In this document: piece by piece, positions 8,420 to 18,088 of the stretch
Layout of the letters: every line of letters starts with the position of its first letter
How positions within the stretch are numbered: the first letter of the stretch is position 1
Source of the DNA: JAUXEH01 sp965533275
GTDB lineage: Bacteria; Acidobacteriota; Aminicenantia; Aminicenantales; Aminicenantaceae
Direction of reading: 5' to 3'
Assembly (NCBI GenBank): GCA_965533275.1
Contig: CBESWG010000012.1
Location: 1 to 64,000 of the forward strand
DNA length: 64,000 bases
Made by a program: the position numbers and the translations under genes
The notes under the pieces: generated by a model
What the model was told of the DNA's origin: nothing
What the model saw: the letters and a program-made list of their open reading frames with translations, nothing else
The model's database searches: none

Positions 8420-9981
8420 GGATGTGTTCCTGTCGTGAGGATCTTTTTAATGGCAGCAGGCAGGTAGGTGATGATATTTCCCGCCACCAGTGTCTTCTCG
8501 CCGTAGCGCTCGGCGGCCAGGTCTCCGCTCAGGCCGTGGACATAGACCGCTGCCAGCACAGAGCTCTGGAGATCCGGGCCCTGCATGATCATGGAGCCCA
8601 GCATTCCACTCAGCACGTCACCCGAGCCCCCCGTCGCCATTCCGGGATTTCCGGTGGGATTGACAAAGACACGGCCCTCCGGAGTGGCCGTGATCGTCCT
8701 GTGCCCTTTGAGCACCAGATACACCCCGTATTCCCTGGCAAACTGGGGGGCGAGGTCCAGTTTTTCCGTCACTATGGTCTGGTTATCCTCGCCGCACAGG
8801 CGCGCGAATTCTCCCGGATGAGGTGTCAAAACAGCCGGCTTCTTGAGGCTTTTGAGGATCTCGGGATCTGCCGCAATGATGTTCAGCCCGTCTGCATCGA
8901 GGACCAGGGGGACCTTGAGCTGAGGAAGCAGGTTGAATACAAGTTCGGCGGTCTCCTCATGGGTGGATATACCCGGCCCGAGCATGAGCGCATCCTTCTC
9001 CTGCAGGAGCCGCAGTATGTTCTCCGCAGCCAAGGCCGAAGGCGTGCCGGCATCCGTCTCGGGGAGCGGTTCTGTCATGAGTTCAGCCATTTGGCGCGCC
9101 ACCTGGGGAAGGCAGGACTCCGGCGTGGCCACGGTCACGAGGCCTGCCCCGGTCTTGAGTGCCGCCTTGGCCGCCAAACCGGCCGCCCCGGTTTTTCCCC
9201 TGGAACCCGCGATGACGAGGAGGTGGCCGAATGTCCCCTTGTGACTGTCCCGTTTCCTCTTCTTGAAACAGGGGGCGATGCTTTTTTCCTCCACCATCTC
9301 GAGCTTTAGCTCCGAGTCTTCGAACATGAAGGGGGGCATGCTGATGTCGGCTACGACCAGTTCACCGCATCGTTCCTCAGAAGGCATGAATACATGGGCG
9401 ATCTTGGGTACGGCCATGGTGACGGTGAGGTCAGCGCAAACACAGGGCCCGATCGGCTCGAAGGCGTCGGAAGAGAGGCCGGAAGGGATGTCTACGGCAA
9501 CTCGATAGGCCGGGGATCTGTTGATATCCTCGATGACCCGGGCATAAAGCCCTCCCGCGGGCTTGGTGAGCCCGGTGCCGAATATCGCATCGATCAGCAG
9601 TGTGGCGTCCTTGAGCTTCCGCCGTGCTCCGGTCCAGTGCTGCGCGGAAGTGATCTCCCGGATCTCGATCCCCATCCTATCGACCATGGTCAGGTTGAGG
9701 GCTGCGTCTCCTCTGACTCTCGATTTGCTGCCGATCAAAAGAACGAGCGGTCTTGCCCCCCGGTTGAACAGATGTCGTGCCACTACGAATCCGTCGCCCC
9801 CGTTGTTTCCTTTACCGGCGACGATGACCACCTTTTCGGCCTGGATCCGGGGAAATCTTCCCAGAACAGCCCGGACGATCTCCAGCCCGGCATTTTCCAT
9901 GAGCACGGGCCCCACGATGCCGAGCTCTGCGATGGCATAGGCATCCATCCGGCGCATCTGTTCTGACGTCAATATCTTCAT
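8413..9981 (-). CDS. nnr: Bifunctional NAD(P)HX epimerase / ADP-dependent NAD(P)HX dehydratase
   Basis: 522 residues. It repairs hydrated NADH and NADPH. The N-terminal YjeF_N epimerase domain (about 1-215) shows MKILTSEQMRRMDAYAI, VVIVAGKGNNGGDGFVVARHL and LLIDAIFGTGL. The C-terminal ribokinase-like dehydratase domain (about 235-515) shows KGTFGHLLVIAGSRGKTGA, LMLGPGIS, PLVLDADGLN, AVLTPHPGEF and the nucleotide site NPGMATGGSGDVLSGMLG. Both catalytic halves look intact. It overlaps tsaE by 7 bases and is first in that two-gene transcript. Confidence 0.94.
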   Translation of the reverse strand: MKILTSEQMRRMDAYAIAELGIVGPVLMENAGLEIVRAVLGRFPRIQAEKVVIVAGKGNNGGDGFVVARHLFNRGARPLVLLIGSKSRVRGDAALNLTMVDRMGIEIREITSAQHWTGARRKLKDATLLIDAIFGTGLTKPAGGLYARVIEDINRSPAYRVAVDIPSGLSSDAFEPIGPCVCADLTVTMAVPKIAHVFMPSEERCGELVVADISMPPFMFEDSELKLEMVEEKSIAPCFKKRKRDSHKGTFGHLLVIAGSRGKTGAAGLAAKAALKTGAGLVTVATPESCLPQVARQMAELMTEPLPETDAGTPSALAAENILRLLQEKDALMLGPGISTHEETAELVFNLLPQLKVPLVLDADGLNIIAADPEILKSLKKPAVLTPHPGEFARLCGEDNQTIVTEKLDLAPQFAREYGVYLVLKGHRTITATPEGRVFVNPTGNPGMATGGSGDVLSGMLGSMIMQGPDLQSSVLAAVYVHGLSGDLAAERYGEKTLVAGNIITYLPAAIKKILTTGTHPC

Positions 9982-10197
9982 TCCCTCACCTCAGATCCGG
10001 GATTTTTCCGATTGTATCACAAAACCAGGTCAGAGACACGCCGCCTTGACCTTTCTCTGTGCCCAGGAACACCCTCCGGTTTCTTACAGCGCCGTCATGC
10101 AGCTTTCTCAGGAAGAACGGCTTGCACATCGCAAGATTTTATGCTACTAACAAGGTGAAATAATATCTCACAATTCATCGTAAATTGGGAGGAAAAT

Positions 10198-11199
10198 GTG
10201 ACTACTAAAATAGGCATCAATGGCTTCGGAAGGATCGGACGTAACGTGTTCCGGGCCTCTTACAAGGATCCGGAGATCGAGATCGTGGCAGTCAACGATA
10301 TCACGGATGACGACACACTCGCTCACCTGCTCAAATACGATTCGGTGCTGGGTGTTCTGGATTCGAATGTGAAGGCTGAGGACGGCTACATCATCGTGGA
10401 CGGCGAGAAGGTTAAGGTTTTCTCGGAACGGGATCCCGCCGATCTCCCCTGGAAAGACCAGGATATATCCATCGTCATCGAATCTACCGGACTCTTCAAT
10501 AAACGCCCCGACGCCTCGAAACATATCGAACACGGCGGGGCGCAGAAGGTCATCATCTCCGCTCCGGCTGTGGAGCCCGATGTTACTCTGGTCCTGGGTG
10601 TCAACGAGGAAGCCTATGATCCGGCCAACCACCACATCATCTCCAATGCCTCCTGCACGACCAACTGCCTGGCTCCTCCGACCAAGGTCCTGCACGAAAC
10701 CTTCGGCATCGAGAAGGCCTTCATGACGACCATCCACGCCTACACCGGCGACCAGCGGATCCTGGATGCCCCGCATAAGGACCTGCGCCGGGCAAGAGCT
10801 GCTGCTGTTTCCCAGATCCCCACGACCACCGGTGCGGCCAAGGCCGTCGGTCTGGTCATACCCGAGCTCAAGGGAAAGATCGACGGCGTGGCTATGCGCG
10901 TGCCTACGCCCAATGTGTCCGTGGTCGACCTGGTAGCCCTGGTCAGCAAAAACACCACGGCTGAAGAGGTCAACGGTGCACTCAAGTCAGCTGCGGAAGG
11001 AAAACTCAAGGGCATCATGGACTACACTGAGGTCCCGCTGGTTTCCGTGGACTATATGGCCAATCCTCACTCCTCGATCGTTGACGGCCTGTTCACCCGG
11101 GTGATCGAGGACAACCTGGTCAAGATTTTTGCCTGGTACGACAACGAGTGGGGTTATTCCAGCCGCCTGGTCGACCTGGTCAAATACATTTCAAGCTGA
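10198..11199 (+). CDS. gap: Glyceraldehyde-3-phosphate dehydrogenase, type I
   Basis: 333 residues starting at GTG 10198 behind a GGGAGGAAAAT ribosome site. The enzyme oxidises glyceraldehyde-3-phosphate to 1,3-bisphosphoglycerate with NAD(P)+ and phosphate in glycolysis. The Rossmann start is KIGINGFGRIGRN (4-16). The catalytic cysteine is Cys153 in SNASCTTNCLAP and the partner His is in TIHAYTGDQR. Residues around VNDITD (32-37), in the place where NAD-specific enzymes carry an aspartate, suggest NAD preference. It is the first gene of gap-pgk-tpiA-secG, with only 7 bases to pgk. Confidence 0.97.
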   Translation: MTTKIGINGFGRIGRNVFRASYKDPEIEIVAVNDITDDDTLAHLLKYDSVLGVLDSNVKAEDGYIIVDGEKVKVFSERDPADLPWKDQDISIVIESTGLFNKRPDASKHIEHGGAQKVIISAPAVEPDVTLVLGVNEEAYDPANHHIISNASCTTNCLAPPTKVLHETFGIEKAFMTTIHAYTGDQRILDAPHKDLRRARAAAVSQIPTTTGAAKAVGLVIPELKGKIDGVAMRVPTPNVSVVDLVALVSKNTTAEEVNGALKSAAEGKLKGIMDYTEVPLVSVDYMANPHSSIVDGLFTRVIEDNLVKIFAWYDNEWGYSSRLVDLVKYISS

Positions 11200-11206
11200 G
11201 GGGGAC

Positions 11207-12388
11207 ATGCTCTCCGTCAAAGACCTCGATCTGGACTGTAAGACCGTCTTCCTGCGCGTGGATTTCAACGTCCCCCTGGATGAGCAGCGAGGCATACGCA
11301 ACGACTCCCGTATACGGGCCGCCCTGCCCACGCTCGAATATCTGCTGCAGCAGGGAGCCCGCGTGGTCGCAGCTTCTCACTTGGGGAGGCCTATGGGAAG
11401 ATTGAACCCCGAGCTGAGCCTCAAACCCGTGGCGGCACGCCTGTCCGAGCTCATCACCCAGGAGGTGATCTTCTCGCCCGACACGATCGGGGGCCAGGTG
11501 GACTGCCTGAAGCAGGGGCTGGCCTGCGGCCATGTCCTGCTCCTGGAGAACCTCCGCTTCCACGCCGAGGAGAAGGAGAACGATTTCGAGTTTGCGCGCG
11601 CCCTGGCTCGCAAGGTCGACTACTACGTGAACGATGCCTTCGGCACCTGCCACCGAGCACATGCCTCGGTTGTTGCCATCACGCAGTTCGTCAAAAAGGC
11701 CGCCTCTGGCTTTCTGGTGGACAAAGAGGTCGAATTCATGGAGAAGCTCGTCCATGCCCCGGAACGGCCGTTCACGGCCATCCTGGGCGGCGCTAAGGTC
11801 TCGGATAAGATCCCTGTCATCCGGAACCTGCTCGACAAGGCCGACGACATCCTGATCGGCGGTGCCATGGCGTACACATTTTTTCGGGCCCTGGGGCAGG
11901 AGACCGGACGCTCCCTGGTCGAGGAGGACATGACAGAGCTGGCGCTCTCCCTGCTGGATGAGGCCAAAGCAAAGGGAGTCCGCCTCCATCTACCTCAGGA
12001 CCATGTGATCGCGGAATCCATGAAAGACACGGCCGCTTCGGAAATCCTTTTGGACTTCCCCATCCCCCAGGACCGTATGGCCCTGGATATCGGGCCCCGC
12101 ACGGCGGAGGCCTTCGGGGAGATCATCCAGAACTCCAAGACTATTTTCTGGAACGGACCCATGGGCGTATTCGAGATAAATCAGTTCGCCCGCGGCACAG
12201 ACCGCGTGGGCGCAGCGGTGGCAGACTCCGAAGCCATGTCGGTCGTGGGCGGAGGCGATTCCGTGGCCGCCCTCTATAAGGCCGGAGTCCAGGACCGGAT
12301 CTCCCACATCTCGACGGGAGGAGGAGCCTCGCTCGAGTATTTGGCCAACGAGACGCTGCCCGGGCTGGAGGCCCTATCGGAGAAATAA
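11207..12388 (+). CDS. pgk: Phosphoglycerate kinase
   Basis: 393 residues, the normal length. It transfers phosphate from 1,3-bisphosphoglycerate to ADP. ATG 11207 is chosen because a GAGGGGG ribosome site directly precedes it and it starts 7 bases after the gap stop. Signatures are KTVFLRVDFNVPLDEQ (N-terminal substrate domain), HLGRP, LLLENLRFH, NDAFGTCHRAHAS, LGGAKVSDK, WNGPMGVFEINQFARGT and the ADP-site loop SVVGGGDSVAAL. In YVNDAFGTCHRAH the usual Ala-Ala-His is replaced by Gly-Thr-Cys-His, a minor variant. It is second in the glycolytic operon and ends in TAA. Confidence 0.96.
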   Translation: MLSVKDLDLDCKTVFLRVDFNVPLDEQRGIRNDSRIRAALPTLEYLLQQGARVVAASHLGRPMGRLNPELSLKPVAARLSELITQEVIFSPDTIGGQVDCLKQGLACGHVLLLENLRFHAEEKENDFEFARALARKVDYYVNDAFGTCHRAHASVVAITQFVKKAASGFLVDKEVEFMEKLVHAPERPFTAILGGAKVSDKIPVIRNLLDKADDILIGGAMAYTFFRALGQETGRSLVEEDMTELALSLLDEAKAKGVRLHLPQDHVIAESMKDTAASEILLDFPIPQDRMALDIGPRTAEAFGEIIQNSKTIFWNGPMGVFEINQFARGTDRVGAAVADSEAMSVVGGGDSVAALYKAGVQDRISHISTGGGASLEYLANETLPGLEALSEK

Positions 12389-12389
12389 C

Positions 12390-13178
12390 ATGACACTCAC
12401 CAATGCAACCCCCTTTATTGCCGGCAACTGGAAGATGTACAAGACAGTGGCCGAGGCAGACGAACTGGTCGCCAAGCTCATGGCCGCCTCCGCGGATATG
12501 ATGGAGGCCGAGGTGGTGGTAGTCCCCCCTTTCACGGCTCTCAGCAAGATAAATAAGACCCTGGGCGAGAGCCCCATCCAGCTGGGGGCCCAGAACATGT
12601 ACTGGGAAGACCAGGGGGCCTATACCGGGGAGATCTCCCCTCCCATGCTGGTCGAGGCCGGCTGCCAGTATGTCGTCATCGGACATTCCGAGAGGCGCCA
12701 GTATTTCGGCGAGACCAACGAAACCGTCAACCGGAAGATCAAAGCAGCGCTCGGCCACGGACTCCTGCCCATCATGTGCCTGGGCGAGTCCCTGGATGAA
12801 CGGGAAAACAGCCTGACCATGGACAAGGTCGAACGACAGCTGAACGAGGGCCTGGAAGGCCTCACTCCCGAACAGTTCAATCGAGTGATCATCGCATACG
12901 AACCGATCTGGGCGATCGGCACCGGCCTCACGGCCACCCCGGAACAGGCGCAGGAGGTCCATGCTTTTATCAGGGAAAAGCTCTCAGAAAACTATGGAAA
13001 TGCGGCCTGTTCCTGTGCTATAATCCTCTACGGCGGATCTGTAAAGCCTGCCAATACTTTTTCATTACTGAAAAAGGAAGATATAAATGGAGCCCTGGTC
13101 GGAGGGGCGGCCCTCGAGCCTGGCTCATTTATAGAAATAGTTAAAGAATCGATAAGAGCGTACAAAGAAAAAAAATGA
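12390..13178 (+). CDS. tpiA: Triosephosphate isomerase
   Basis: 262 residues. It interconverts dihydroxyacetone phosphate and glyceraldehyde-3-phosphate. Catalytic residues are visible: Lys15 in AGNWKMYK, His99 in IGHSERR and Glu171 in IAYEPIWAIGTG. The phosphate-gripping loop follows, with ILYGGSVKP and GALVGGAALEP near the C-terminus. It starts 1 base after the pgk stop and its TGA overlaps the ATG of secG, so all four genes of the operon are tightly coupled. Confidence 0.97.
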   Translation: MTLTNATPFIAGNWKMYKTVAEADELVAKLMAASADMMEAEVVVVPPFTALSKINKTLGESPIQLGAQNMYWEDQGAYTGEISPPMLVEAGCQYVVIGHSERRQYFGETNETVNRKIKAALGHGLLPIMCLGESLDERENSLTMDKVERQLNEGLEGLTPEQFNRVIIAYEPIWAIGTGLTATPEQAQEVHAFIREKLSENYGNAACSCAIILYGGSVKPANTFSLLKKEDINGALVGGAALEPGSFIEIVKESIRAYKEKK

Positions 13179-13609
13179 CAGCATTACTGACAATCATCCA
13201 CATAGGCGTCTGCGCCTTGCTGATCGTGGCGGTCCTGCTGCAGTCAGGCAAGTCAGCCGACCTCGCCGGAGCCTTCGGCGGAGCCGGAAGCCAGTCGGCC
13301 TTTGGCCCGCGCAGCACACAATCCCTTCTGTCCAAAATGACGACCATCAGCGCCATCCTGTTCATGTTCACATCCATGGGGCTGTGGATCATGTCGAGCC
13401 GCCAGACCTCGGGTTCGGTCCTGAGCGGCGAACAGGCTCCACCCCTGAAGGATCAGCCCGCAGCCGCGGCCACAACCGAGCCCGGTACCAAGGCGGACGA
13501 GCAGCAAGCCGTAGATCCCAAAGCCGCCGAGAAGAAGGCGGCCGAAAAGGCCCCGGAGAAGAAGGAATCCGAGGCCGAGAAGAAAAGCCCTCCTCCAAAG
13601 AAGAAATAG
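13175..13609 (+). CDS. secG: Preprotein translocase subunit SecG with long charged tail
   Basis: 144 residues. Two membrane helices (about 2-18 and 53-70) flank the conserved loop VAVLLQSGKSADLAGAFGGAGSQSAFGPR, typical of SecG, the accessory subunit of SecYEG. Most SecG proteins end soon after the second helix (75-110 residues); here about 70 residues follow, rich in Ala, Glu, Lys and Pro. The ATG overlaps the tpiA stop (ATGA). The tpiA-secG pairing is common in bacteria. It ends in TAG, and tRNA-Leu begins 27 bases later. Confidence 0.9.
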   Translation: MTALLTIIHIGVCALLIVAVLLQSGKSADLAGAFGGAGSQSAFGPRSTQSLLSKMTTISAILFMFTSMGLWIMSSRQTSGSVLSGEQAPPLKDQPAAAATTEPGTKADEQQAVDPKAAEKKAAEKAPEKKESEAEKKSPPPKKK

Positions 13610-13636
13610 ATAGATCGGGCATTGCCCCCCAAGGAT

Positions 13637-13722
13637 GCCGAAGTGGTGGAATTTGGTAGACACGCATGGTTGAGGGCCATGTGAGCATCTTGCTCATGGG
13701 GGTTCGAGTCCCCCCTTCGGCA
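13637..13722 (+). tRNA. tRNA-Leu (anticodon GAG)
   Basis: 86 bases folding as a class II tRNA. The acceptor arms are GCCGAAG and CTTCGGC with discriminator A. The anticodon stem is CATGG/CCATG around the loop TTGAGGG, giving anticodon GAG. The long variable arm TGAGCA-TCT-TGCTCA is typical of tRNA-Leu, and the T arm has GGTTCGAGTCC. The 3' CCA is not encoded. It lies downstream of secG in the same direction. Confidence 0.95.
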
Positions 13723-13756
13723 TTCCCATTCTTTTATCAACACGTAATATTTGCGT

Positions 13757-15418
13757 TTATTTCCCCCTTGAGGAAAAATCCAAAACGATGCGATCATTCT
13801 CTGGAATGATTTGCATACCCGAATCCAATTCGTTAACGAACCGACCTTGTTTCGCCAATATGGAATAATGAAAGTTTTTAAAGGTTGAGGATAATTTCTT
13901 GGATTCGATTTTTTCAAAAGGCAGCTCAGCCTTCGTGTCGCTGCTCAATTCGAAGAGCCAATTGTTTTTAATGACGCCGGCTGCGGAAATACTTATCGAT
14001 GTTTCATCAAATGTAATAACGAATTCTCCCTCAGGTGAACGAGCCGGCCAGCGTACTGTTAGTTCGCCTTCAGCGCTGTCATCGACGGTCGGTACGCCTC
14101 CCTTTATCTCCAATCCCCCCAACGACTTTAACCGAAGCCCTGCAACGGTCTTTAAAGAACTCCAGAAAAAACCGTCAACAACAGGCAATGTGTAATAAAA
14201 ACACTGGCTCGACGTGCCTGGCTCGGTAAGATAATCGGATGCAACGTTTTCATCAAAGAGATGTATATCCCTGAATCGCAGTGTTCCCTGATCCCAGAGC
14301 AGATTGGCCCTATAAAACCGCGAGTTAAACCATACTGTCTTCTGATTCTTCTCTGAGTGGTCGTTCAACACGGTAACCGAAGTCGGTGGAGTGACCTTGT
14401 ATTTATCCTTAAACCATTTACCCGTCTCCCCCAGCGTTTGCATGGTCACTTTCCCCTCTTTAAGCAGCTCGGCGAGAATTTGCATTTGTACCTCATATCC
14501 CTTGGCCATTCGCTTCCAGGTAAATGAGTTTTCCTGGCCGACCTGGGTATATGCATATCCCATCGCCGAACCATCGATAAATGCATCGAAATACCATCGA
14601 CACCAATCGGCATCGCCCCCGCCTCGCTCATATACCGGCTCAAGCGAAATGACACGTTGGCGATCGGTTCCCAGCCCACTGTCATACTGATGAATAGGAT
14701 CACTGCCGAGCATCCTGAATATGGGAACGGGGATCTGATTTTCTGCGTTCTGGGCGGGCATATAGGCATTCCTAATGCTGGGGTAATATCCCTGGTTCCA
14801 ATACCCGCCCCACAGGGTGTATCCATCGGTTCCTATCTGATCTTTACAATTGCACGAGGCCACAATACCGTACCGGTCATGCATATAGAGCAGCGTATGA
14901 GCGTCAATGAACCAGGACCCCACCGATTTCGGATAGCGCCCGAAAATCTTCTTGAAATCGGCCATATATGTATCCGTCAACGCTTCCCGCTCCTCCGGCG
15001 TGTAACCGGTGGCGAAACCAACATCGGCATGCCAATCCCAGGGAAAGCGTCCGCGCCACCGGTAACCGCTGTTCTCCACCAGAGGCTGCGGGATCTCCCA
15101 CCAGGCGCCGATCTCGAACATCTCTGCGGGCAATCCCTTCAGCAATTTCTGGTACCTGGCATCCATGAGTGCATCATACTGCAGGAGGAAAGTTCCTTTC
15201 ATATGATGCTCCTGCATGATTTTTATCTGCTCGACAACTGTCTCGTACAGGACATCCTCAGTTATCCATTCGATTCGAGGTTCGCACAGCCGAATGAAGT
15301 TTATTATATTGATAATTCGAGGCGAACTGCCTACCTCATCTGCCTCTTTGGCCATGCAGGTCTCACCTGTGGCAGGAAGTATAACTAGTAAAACGCACAG
15401 AATAAGTCTTCGCTTCAT
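13757..15418 (-). CDS. Secreted protein with possible polysaccharide-deacetylase-like barrel
   Basis: About 553 residues if ATG 15418 is the start; a TTG at 15436 would overlap the upstream stop. The N-terminus MKRRLILCVLLVILPATGETC is a signal peptide. The next roughly 290 residues contain IINFIRLCEPRIEWITEDVL, MKGTFLLQYDALM and KIFGRYPKSVGSWFIDAHTL, which recall the alternating strand and helix pattern of NodB-type deacetylase or GH57-like barrels. The C-terminal part is beta-rich. I do not recognise the family with certainty. It follows the GH95 fucosidase gene directly (15 bases, or overlapping), so a role in breaking down the same glycan outside the cytoplasm is likely. It ends in TAA and converges on tRNA-Leu. 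Confidence 0.6.
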   Translation of the reverse strand: MKRRLILCVLLVILPATGETCMAKEADEVGSSPRIINIINFIRLCEPRIEWITEDVLYETVVEQIKIMQEHHMKGTFLLQYDALMDARYQKLLKGLPAEMFEIGAWWEIPQPLVENSGYRWRGRFPWDWHADVGFATGYTPEEREALTDTYMADFKKIFGRYPKSVGSWFIDAHTLLYMHDRYGIVASCNCKDQIGTDGYTLWGGYWNQGYYPSIRNAYMPAQNAENQIPVPIFRMLGSDPIHQYDSGLGTDRQRVISLEPVYERGGGDADWCRWYFDAFIDGSAMGYAYTQVGQENSFTWKRMAKGYEVQMQILAELLKEGKVTMQTLGETGKWFKDKYKVTPPTSVTVLNDHSEKNQKTVWFNSRFYRANLLWDQGTLRFRDIHLFDENVASDYLTEPGTSSQCFYYTLPVVDGFFWSSLKTVAGLRLKSLGGLEIKGGVPTVDDSAEGELTVRWPARSPEGEFVITFDETSISISAAGVIKNNWLFELSSDTKAELPFEKIESKKLSSTFKNFHYSILAKQGRFVNELDSGMQIIPENDRIVLDFSSRGK

Positions 15419-15432
15419 TGACGTATCAGGAA

Positions 15433-17967
15433 TCAATTTTTCGACCTTTCGATGCTACTCATCTTTTCCAAATATCTTGAACTGTCAGGGCTATAATTAT
15501 TCTGATCGGGGGACACGATGAGCGTATACCTGCCCCCCGCCCGGGTTTCAAATTCAATGGATCCATTTTTAAGCGTCTTGTAGACAACCTGCTTGCCATC
15601 AGAGGTAACCTTGACCTTAGTTTTCGGATCTATCCTGCAGGTTTGACCCTTCTTGGATAGGACTTCCACACGCGTAATCCGACCATCCGTCCACTGCATA
15701 CTCAGTTCAAAGGCTCCCCGGGCGCAGACGCCGTCAAAACACCCCGTGCTCCAGGCCTTGGGAAGAGCGGGCAGCAGATCGATGACTCCTTCGTGCGATT
15801 GCATCAGCATCTCCGTGATCCCCGCTGTCACACCAAAGGTTCCATCCACCTGCAACGGAGTGTAACATTTGGCAAAGAGCTGCGGATAGGCCTGTTCCTT
15901 GATATAACCCTTGAATATTTTGTAGGCCCGCTGGCCATCGCACAACCTGGCCCAGAGGCCCATTTTCCATGCGCGTGAGAAGCCGGTGCCTCCATCGCCC
16001 CGCTGTTCCAAGACGGCCTTGCAGGCATCCACCCATTGCGGGGTCCGTCTGGCGGAAATGACATTGCCCGGGTAGAGCCCGTACAGGTGGGAAAAATGCC
16101 GGTGCTTGTCTTCCAATTGCTCATAATCTTCGGTCCACTCCTGCAGGCAGCCATCCTTTCCAATTTGCGGCGGCACCAGCCGCGCCCGGGCGGCCAGTAC
16201 CTTGGTAGCGAAGTCCTGATCGCGTCCAAGAATCTTGCAGGCCTCAGCATAATAACCAAACAAATCCGTGAGAATCTGCATGTCCATGCTGGAACCAAAG
16301 CAGATGGTCGTAAAATAGTAAAATCCGGCTACCTCGTCGAAGAAGTACTCGTACCCAGGGCCTTTCGGCGGGTTTTCGGGAGAATTGGATGGATTGGTCA
16401 CCAACCATTTCCCATTGGGGTGCTCAACCAGGAAATCCATAAAGAACTCCACCGCACCTTTGATCACCGGGTAGACCTCATCGAGATAATCCTGGTCGAG
16501 GGTGTAGAGGTAGTGCTCCCACAAATGTGTAGTCAACCAGGCGCCCCCCACAGTGAAGGTACCCCAGGTAGGCCCATCCATCGGAGCCGCCACCCGCCAG
16601 ATATCCGTATTCTGATGGAAGACCCATCCATTGGCTCCATAGTGCTCGCGGGCGACCTGAGCGCCCTGATCGGTCAATTCTTTAACCAGTGTGATCAGGG
16701 GTTCGGCGCAATCGGACAGATTGCCCGATTCCGCTGGCCAGTAATTCATCTCTGTGTTGATGTTGGTCGTGTACTTGGAATCCCACTGGGGATTCTGACT
16801 TTCATTCCAGATACCCTGTAAATTGGCGGCTTCGGTACCCGGACGCGATGATGATATCAACAGATAGCGGCCGAAATTGTAGGCCAGGGCTGCCAGACTC
16901 GGATCTTTACCGGTTTCAAAGGCCTGCATACGCTTGTCGGTAGGCAGAAACGAGTTCGCCGTTTGGGTCAGATTGAGTGTCGCCCGCTGATAGTAGGATT
17001 GGTGATCTTGAACAGCGTCATCCCAGACCTCACGAAAGAATTTTCCCTTGATGCGGTTGAAGGTGTCGGTCACCCGAGCCACCTGGTCACCGCTCACATT
17101 TTTGTAATCAACGAAATTGGTGGCGGCCACAAAATAGAGGGTCACGGCATCCGCCCCATCAATAAACAGCTCATCCCCTTTGACCTTCATAGTTCCGCCA
17201 TCAGGGACAGCCTTGAGCTGAGCGCGGTACCGCAGTTTGCCCTCGACACCCAGATAGTCAGCTGATTTTCCGTTGATCATCAATCCATCGCCGCCAATAC
17301 CATCCATCAGGAAATAGTCATTGCCGTAATTGGAATGGGCGGTATTGCGAACACCTCTCAGTTGGGCCCGGAAAGATATCTGTCTGGGCTCACTGGCAGT
17401 CAATCTCACCACGATCGCCTGGTCAGGGGCAGAGGCCAATATGTCTCGTCGGTATCGGATTCCATGAGCTCTATATTCGACACAGGTGGTTGCCGTCTCA
17501 AGGTCGAGCCATCGTTTATATTCTGTCACGCTTTCTTCATCTTCGAAAAAGAGGTGCAGGTTGGCAATGCATTGGTATTTCATCTGTTCAACAGGGTTGC
17601 CCATCAGATGACGGCCGAACAGTTTGTGTGCCTCTATGGGTTTGCCCTCAAAAATTAGTTTCTGGATCTTCGGCAACACCCTGGCCCCTCCTGAGACGAC
17701 CGTGGAATAGGGACCTCCTGACCACAAGGTTTCTTCATTGAGCTGGATCCTTTCTTCGCCATGCTTGCCAAACACCATAGCGCCCAATCGACCGTTGCCA
17801 ACCGGCAGGGCCTCTTCCCACTCCTCGGCAGGCATATCATACCAAAGCACGGATCCGGTATTATGTGCCCTCGTATCTATACGTTCTGACAGGTTCTCAC
17901 TTTGTGAATAAACTTGGGACCCGCCAATGCACATATAAACGGCAAAAATCAGCATCGCTTTTTTCAT
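15433..17967 (-). CDS. Glycoside hydrolase family 95 (alpha-L-fucosidase or alpha-L-galactosidase), secreted
   Basis: 844 residues from ATG 17967, which has a GAAGGATG ribosome site and gives the signal peptide MKKAMLIFAVYMCIGGSQVYSQ. The N-terminal GH95 beta-sandwich begins WYDMPAEEWEEALPVGNGRLGAMVFG and continues with IQLNEETLWSGGP. The (alpha/alpha)6 catalytic barrel includes NLQGIWNESQNPQWDSKYTT, NTEMNYWPAESGNLSDCAEP and LLPALPKAWSTG, all family hallmarks; the Asn-containing motifs activate water in this inverting enzyme. It removes terminal alpha-1,2-linked fucose (or L-galactose) from host or plant glycans. It is first in a two-gene transcript with the secreted protein downstream. Confidence 0.92.
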   Translation of the reverse strand: MKKAMLIFAVYMCIGGSQVYSQSENLSERIDTRAHNTGSVLWYDMPAEEWEEALPVGNGRLGAMVFGKHGEERIQLNEETLWSGGPYSTVVSGGARVLPKIQKLIFEGKPIEAHKLFGRHLMGNPVEQMKYQCIANLHLFFEDEESVTEYKRWLDLETATTCVEYRAHGIRYRRDILASAPDQAIVVRLTASEPRQISFRAQLRGVRNTAHSNYGNDYFLMDGIGGDGLMINGKSADYLGVEGKLRYRAQLKAVPDGGTMKVKGDELFIDGADAVTLYFVAATNFVDYKNVSGDQVARVTDTFNRIKGKFFREVWDDAVQDHQSYYQRATLNLTQTANSFLPTDKRMQAFETGKDPSLAALAYNFGRYLLISSSRPGTEAANLQGIWNESQNPQWDSKYTTNINTEMNYWPAESGNLSDCAEPLITLVKELTDQGAQVAREHYGANGWVFHQNTDIWRVAAPMDGPTWGTFTVGGAWLTTHLWEHYLYTLDQDYLDEVYPVIKGAVEFFMDFLVEHPNGKWLVTNPSNSPENPPKGPGYEYFFDEVAGFYYFTTICFGSSMDMQILTDLFGYYAEACKILGRDQDFATKVLAARARLVPPQIGKDGCLQEWTEDYEQLEDKHRHFSHLYGLYPGNVISARRTPQWVDACKAVLEQRGDGGTGFSRAWKMGLWARLCDGQRAYKIFKGYIKEQAYPQLFAKCYTPLQVDGTFGVTAGITEMLMQSHEGVIDLLPALPKAWSTGCFDGVCARGAFELSMQWTDGRITRVEVLSKKGQTCRIDPKTKVKVTSDGKQVVYKTLKNGSIEFETRAGGRYTLIVSPDQNNYSPDSSRYLEKMSSIERSKN

Positions 17968-18088
17968 CTTTTCATCCTTCAGTTTGACATGAGAGTTCCC
18001 ATTCAAACGATTACAAAACAATATTCTACCATTCAAGATGTAATTTTCACTCCCCGGCATTCATAGCAAGGGACACGGGGACATCAAG

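Noticed and set aside
11180..11989. Minus-strand open frame of 269 codons
   Set aside because: Antisense to pgk, without motifs or start site.
13610..13636. Readthrough of the secG TAG into tRNA-Leu
   Set aside because: The frame is open for a while, but there is no homology or conserved signal to support a product.
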